Made by a program: the position numbers and the translations under genes. Below, piece after piece: positions 5,469-8,684 of a stretch of DNA of 8,684 nucleotides. Numbering within the stretch: the stretch's first letter is position 1; every line of letters begins with the position of its first letter. This stretch comes from Clostridiales bacterium (GTDB taxonomy: Bacteria; Bacillota; Clostridia; Peptostreptococcales; Anaerovoracaceae): NCBI GenBank assembly GCA_012515135.1, contig JAAYYX010000085.1, positions 1 to 8,684 on the forward strand, given 5' to 3'. Under the pieces are notes generated by a model. That model was given only the letters and a program-made list of their open reading frames with translations, made no database searches and was not told where the DNA came from.

Positions 5469-7196
5469 TTATCTGTCCTCCTTTACTATGGCTCCGAAGG
5501 GACATACCCTGCTGCAAAGATCGCACCCAACACATCTTTCGGGTATGATCACTATATCTTCACCTTTTTTTTCGATGGCCTGGCATCCGATACCCATGCA
5601 TATACCGCATTTCTTACATTCCTCTGTTATCATATAAGGAGTCCCCGGCTGTTTTACTATCAGTGCACAGGGTCTCTTTGAAATTATCACAGAAAGAGCA
5701 TCTCTTTCGCATCCTTCGTTTATGGCCGCTTCCATCTCTTTAAGGTCAAAGGGATCCACCTCTTTTATATGCTGTACTCCGCATGCTCTGCAAAGTTCCT
5801 CTATGGATATCTCCGGGGAATCATTGCCTTTTATGTCTTTGCCGGTGGCGGGGTTGTCCTGATGTCCCGTCATTCCCGTTGTTCTGTTATCAAGTATAAG
5901 TACAGTGCTCTTTGACTTGTTGTAAACCATGTTGATAAGTCCGGTTATACCCGAATGAAAAAATGTGGAATCGCCTATTACAGCTACTACATCCTTCCCG
6001 AACTCTTCGCCTCTGGCCTTTTCAAATCCGTGGGCCATCCCTATGGAAGCTCCCATGCAAAGACATGTATCCATGGAAGATGTAGGTGGGAGTGAACCCA
6101 GCGTATAGCATCCGATATCACCTGTAACTGTCTTTTTCATTTTGCCGAGAAGATAAAACAATGCTCTGTGGGGGCATCCCGCACAGAAAAGCGGCGGTCT
6201 TACAGGTGCCTCTCCTGCCTTCTCATGATCGGCAAGAGGCTTCCTAAAGACTTCCTTTATCATGTTTACAGAGTATTCCCCCTGCACGGTGAAAAGATCC
6301 TTGCCGCATACATTTATTCCCATGGCCTTTATCTGCTCTTCAATAAAAGGCTGTCCCTCTTCTATAACAAAAGTTTTTTTGACTTTCTCAGCGAATTCCT
6401 TTATCAGCTCCTTAGGCAGCGGATTGACCGATCCCAGTTTCAGGAATGATGCTTCAGGCACGGCTTCTTTTGCATACTGATAGCATATTCCGGAGGTTAT
6501 TATCCCCATTTCTTTGCTGCCCTCTTCTATCCTGTTTATTTGGAATCTGCTGCTGTCTTCGGCAAATTTCTTCATTCTTTTTTCCTGGGCGATGTGAAGT
6601 TTTCTGGCCGCCGCAGGCATGGCCACATATTTGCCTGTGTTTTTTTCATATTTTTTAAGTTCCGGGATCTGTATCTCCCCAAGTTCCACCACGCCTCTTG
6701 AATGAGATATCCTGGTGTTTGATCTTATCATCATAACAGTATCGTATTTTTCACTCAGTTCAAAAGCCAGTTTCACATATTCAAGACACTCCTTTGAATC
6801 TGCCGGCTCCAGCATGGGCACCCCTGCACTCCTGGCATAAAATCTGGAATCCTGCTCATTCTGACTTGAATAGCATCCGTTATCGTCTGCAACAACAAAA
6901 ACTATTCCTGCATTGACTCCCGTATAGGCTGCTGTGAAAAGAGGATCCGCTGCCACATTAAGTCCCACGTGCTTCATACATGTCATCGCCCTTGCCCCGG
7001 CTATACCTGCGCCGATAACGACTTCAGCACCGACTTTCTCGTTGGGTGCCCATTCTACATGCATACTGTCGTATTTTGCTGCATTTTCTGTTATTTCTGT
7101 TGAAGGTGTACCGGGATATGATGAAATCACTTTTGCCCCGGCTTCTGCTGCTCCCCTGGCGAAGGCTTCATTGCCCAGCATTATCTTTTTTTCCAT
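5469..7196 (-). CDS. iorA: Indolepyruvate:ferredoxin oxidoreductase, alpha subunit
   Basis: 575 residues, close to the usual IorA length. Order: pyrimidine-binding domain with GNEAFARGAAEAGAKVISSYPGTPS (8-32, opening block; shown in two pieces in the sequence), the block HVGLNVAADPLFTAAYTGV (76-94), TPP domain with FCAGCPHRAL (337-346), GDIGCYTLGSLPPTSSMDTC (359-378) and the Mg/TPP motif GDSTFFHSG (408-416) to LDNRTTGMTGHQ (435-446), then a C-terminal ferredoxin domain. Its two [4Fe-4S] sites are C527/C530/C533/C538 (spacing 2-2-4) and C555/C558/C561/C565 followed by proline (spacing 2-2-3). The first site has the wider last gap and no proline after its fourth cysteine. With IorB the enzyme couples arylpyruvate plus CoA to arylacetyl-CoA, CO2 and reduced ferredoxin; it is oxygen-sensitive and cytoplasmic. 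The ATG at 7196 follows the paaK copy 2 stop by 2 bp, with AGAGGAA upstream. The family call is certain; the preferred 2-oxoacid is not. Confidence 0.96.
   Translation of the reverse strand: MEKKIMLGNEAFARGAAEAGAKVISSYPGTPSTEITENAAKYDSMHVEWAPNEKVGAEVVIGAGIAGARAMTCMKHVGLNVAADPLFTAAYTGVNAGIVFVVADDNGCYSSQNEQDSRFYARSAGVPMLEPADSKECLEYVKLAFELSEKYDTVMMIRSNTRISHSRGVVELGEIQIPELKKYEKNTGKYVAMPAAARKLHIAQEKRMKKFAEDSSRFQINRIEEGSKEMGIITSGICYQYAKEAVPEASFLKLGSVNPLPKELIKEFAEKVKKTFVIEEGQPFIEEQIKAMGINVCGKDLFTVQGEYSVNMIKEVFRKPLADHEKAGEAPVRPPLFCAGCPHRALFYLLGKMKKTVTGDIGCYTLGSLPPTSSMDTCLCMGASIGMAHGFEKARGEEFGKDVVAVIGDSTFFHSGITGLINMVYNKSKSTVLILDNRTTGMTGHQDNPATGKDIKGNDSPEISIEELCRACGVQHIKEVDPFDLKEMEAAINEGCERDALSVIISKRPCALIVKQPGTPYMITEECKKCGICMGIGCQAIEKKGEDIVIIPERCVGCDLCSRVCPFGAIVKEDR
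5477..5484 (-). promoter_or_regulatory. Ribosome binding site that sets the iorB start
   Basis: AAAGGAGG on the minus strand, inside the last codons of iorA, 10 nt before the ATG at 5466. It decides in favour of the short iorB start and shows that iorB has its own initiation signal although it lies 2 bp from iorA. Confidence 0.75.
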
Positions 7197-7198
7197 GG

Positions 7199-8506
7199 TT
7201 ATCTGTTCCTCTTGTCTATTACTCTTTTTCCTTTTCCCTCGAATCTGGGCAGTGTTCCCGCAGATACCAGAGTTACTTTTGCCTCTATGTTCAGTACTGC
7301 TTTCAGATCATGAGCGATCCTTCCTCTAAGCTCTTCAAGTTTTTTGAAATTGTCAAGCAGTGATGCATCCGAGAATTCCACTCTTACTTCTATCCTGTCC
7401 ATATAACCCTCATTGTAGACCACTATCTCATAGAAGGGCTGTATCTCTTTTGTGGACATTATTACGGATTCTATCTGGGAAGGATATACGTTCACTCCCC
7501 TTATGATAAGCATGTCATCGGAACGACCCTGTACTTTTGCCATTTTCATGGAAGTCCTGCCGCAGGAGCAAGGAGTATCGTCAAGCCATGTGATGTCTCT
7601 TGTCCTGTATCTCAGCATGGGGAAGGCTTCCCTTGTAAGGGACGTTATTACCAGTTCACCTTTTTCTCCAATATCAAGAGTATTGAGTTTGTCCGGATCT
7701 ATTATCTCAGAAAAATAATGGTCTTCTGCAATATGCATTCCCTTCTGCAGATAACATTCTCCCGAATATCCCGGGCCTCCCAGCTCGGACAGACCGTAGT
7801 TTTCCGTGGCTTTTATCATCAGCTGTTTTTCGATTTTTGTCCGCATCTCTTCCGTATGCCCTTCTCCCCCGAAAAGAGCCAGGCGAAGTTTTATTTTACT
7901 TTTGTCTATGCCTCTTTTTTCTATTTCATCCGCCATATAAAGCGCATAAGAGGGTGTGGATACCAGTACTGTAACGCCGAAATCCTGCATTATCATAAGC
8001 TGTCTTTCTGTATTTCCGCTTGAAAGCGGCACCACCATGGCTCCTACTCTCTCCATACCGTAATGGAGCCCGAAACCACCGGTAAAAAGGCCGTATCCGA
8101 AAGATATCTGGGTTATGTCCTTGGATGTAACTCCTGCAGCAGATATTACTCTGGCCAGTATCTCAGTCCAGTTTTCTAGATCGTTTCTTGTGTATCCTTC
8201 TATCTTGGGCTTTCCCGTAGTCCCCGAAGATCCGTGGACCCTTACAATATCTTTTTTATCAACAGCAAAAAGTCCGAAGGGATAATTGTTCTTTAGGTCA
8301 TCCGCCGTTGTAAAGGGCAGAAGTTTAACATCCTCCAGTGTTCTTATGTGTTTAGGTTCAAGTCCCGTTTCATCGAATTTCTTCCTGTAAAAAGGTACTC
8401 TTTCATAACATCTTTCTACAGTTTCCTTGAGCCGTGCCAGCTGCATCTCTTTTATCTCATCTCTGCCGGCGCATTCAATTTTTTTGTTCCAGATAATGTG
8501 TTCCAT
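7199..8506 (-). CDS. paaK: Phenylacetate-CoA ligase family protein, copy 2, divergent active-site block
   Basis: The 435-residue first gene of the operon. Motifs in order: SSGTTGKPK (93-101), FGYGLFTGGFG (136-146), LFGGEGHTEEM (211-221), YGLSELGGPG (237-246), RYRTRD (299-304), CSCGRT (313-318), GRSDDMLIIRGVNVYPSQIE (327-346) and LPRFEGKGKRV (419-429) with the C-terminal lysine. It belongs to the AMP-forming arylacetate-CoA ligase family, but where copy 1 and characterised PaaK enzymes have GAEPW it has GGEGH, and it also differs after YGLSE. These blocks lie near the substrate pocket, so I infer a different aryl or acyl acid substrate; indoleacetate against phenylacetate is one possibility. 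The start at 8506 follows a modest GGGAAG. The leader from the predicted promoter is about 25 nt. Its stop is 2 bp from iorA. Ligase activity is likely; the substrate is unknown. Confidence 0.9.
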   Translation of the reverse strand: MEHIIWNKKIECAGRDEIKEMQLARLKETVERCYERVPFYRKKFDETGLEPKHIRTLEDVKLLPFTTADDLKNNYPFGLFAVDKKDIVRVHGSSGTTGKPKIEGYTRNDLENWTEILARVISAAGVTSKDITQISFGYGLFTGGFGLHYGMERVGAMVVPLSSGNTERQLMIMQDFGVTVLVSTPSYALYMADEIEKRGIDKSKIKLRLALFGGEGHTEEMRTKIEKQLMIKATENYGLSELGGPGYSGECYLQKGMHIAEDHYFSEIIDPDKLNTLDIGEKGELVITSLTREAFPMLRYRTRDITWLDDTPCSCGRTSMKMAKVQGRSDDMLIIRGVNVYPSQIESVIMSTKEIQPFYEIVVYNEGYMDRIEVRVEFSDASLLDNFKKLEELRGRIAHDLKAVLNIEAKVTLVSAGTLPRFEGKGKRVIDKRNR

Positions 8507-8525
8507 TTTTTTCTTCCCGTTTCTT

Positions 8526-8542
8526 CAATAATACTCTTATTG
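8526..8542. promoter_or_regulatory. Operator-like inverted repeat over the operon's -10 and start site
   Basis: CAATAA (8526-8531), 5 bp, TTATTG (8537-8542) is a perfect 6-5-6 inverted repeat. It overlaps the predicted -10 element and the expected start of transcription near 8532, the classical position for a repressor site. Only part of it would be transcribed, so an RNA hairpin is unlikely. Because it is AT-rich, chance occurrence is a real alternative. No regulator gene lies in the window. Confidence 0.4.
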
Positions 8543-8567
8543 TATAGTAAAGAAGGCCCAAAATCAA
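8539..8567 (-). promoter_or_regulatory. Sigma-A-like promoter of the paaK-iorAB operon
   Basis: On the minus strand, -35 TTGATT (8567-8562), 17 bp, -10 TACAAT (8544-8539). Transcription would begin near 8532, about 25 nt before the ATG of paaK copy 2. This is the only good promoter seen upstream of the six tightly packed minus-strand genes, and no attenuator or riboswitch fits into the short leader. Confidence 0.6.
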
Positions 8568-8618
8568 ACAATTCTGACCATAAAAATGCCCATGTCATGT
8601 TCCTGTGAAGCATTTTTT

Positions 8619-8632
8619 CTGTGGGACCACAG
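8619..8632. repeat. Short palindrome CTGTGG-GA-CCACAG
   Basis: A perfect 6-bp inverted repeat with a 2-bp centre, upstream of the paaK-iorAB promoter. There is no T-tract on its 3' side in either direction (a T6 run precedes it on the plus strand), so it is not a terminator. It could be a protein binding site, or chance. The surrounding 8568-8684 holds no gene I can support. Confidence 0.3.
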
Positions 8633-8684
8633 CCAAAAGAATTTCACGGATATCATAAATGGGCTGGACAAGTCCGGTATCTAA

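Noticed and set aside
5467..5535. Longer iorB reading from ATG 5535
   Set aside because: It lies inside the iron-sulfur domain of iorA in another frame, adds unrelated residues, and ignores the ribosome binding site at 5484-5477.
8619..8632. CTGTGG-GA-CCACAG as a terminator for an upstream gene
   Set aside because: The loop is only 2 nt and no T-tract follows on the 3' side in either direction.
8586..8684. Small plus-strand gene of 32 codons at the right edge
   Set aside because: There is no ribosome binding site or recognisable domain, and the opposite strand is equally open; not supported as a gene.

Overview
The window looks like part of the chromosome of a strictly anaerobic, slightly AT-rich Bacillota (Clostridia-type) bacterium. 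The basis is a ferredoxin-dependent, TPP-containing 2-oxoacid oxidoreductase with its own 2x[4Fe-4S] domain, strong AGGAGG-type ribosome binding sites, tight gene packing, frequent ATA and AGA codons and an intrinsic terminator with a long T-tract. The genus cannot be fixed from the sequence alone. No stretch above 300 bases lacks a gene, and I saw no rRNA, tRNA, CRISPR array, IS element or phage gene.

Left part (1-2602): a 5'-truncated hemolysin III/PAQR-type membrane protein on the plus strand; sfsA on the minus strand; then, diverging from sfsA across only 69 bp, a plus-strand pair made of an MgtC-family membrane protein and a YfcE-type metallophosphoesterase. The 69-bp gap holds two overlapping, oppositely oriented promoters. 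The sfsA transcript is predicted to start at or next to its ATG.

Right part (2664-8506): one minus-strand operon of six genes, in the order paaK (copy 2) - iorA - iorB - paaK (copy 1) - tandem-ACT protein - hotdog thioesterase. Gaps are 2 to 20 bp, with one 4-bp ATGA overlap. A sigma-A-like promoter (8539-8567) carries an inverted repeat over its -10 and start site. An intrinsic terminator for this operon (2528-2564) lies inside the 3' end of the convergent metallophosphoesterase gene.

How the operon works together (inference from family knowledge): IorAB interconverts aromatic 2-oxoacids (indolepyruvate, phenylpyruvate, 4-hydroxyphenylpyruvate) and arylacetyl-CoA, using ferredoxin. The two PaaK-type AMP-forming ligases link free arylacetates to their CoA thioesters, the hotdog thioesterase can release the free acid, and the tandem ACT protein is a candidate sensor of an aromatic amino acid. 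The set fits either fermentation of aromatic amino acids to arylacetates, or reductive salvage of arylacetates into aromatic amino acids. The direction cannot be read from sequence. The gene families are all known; the most distinctive points are the two divergent ligases flanking iorAB, the added ACT and thioesterase genes, and the antisense terminator.
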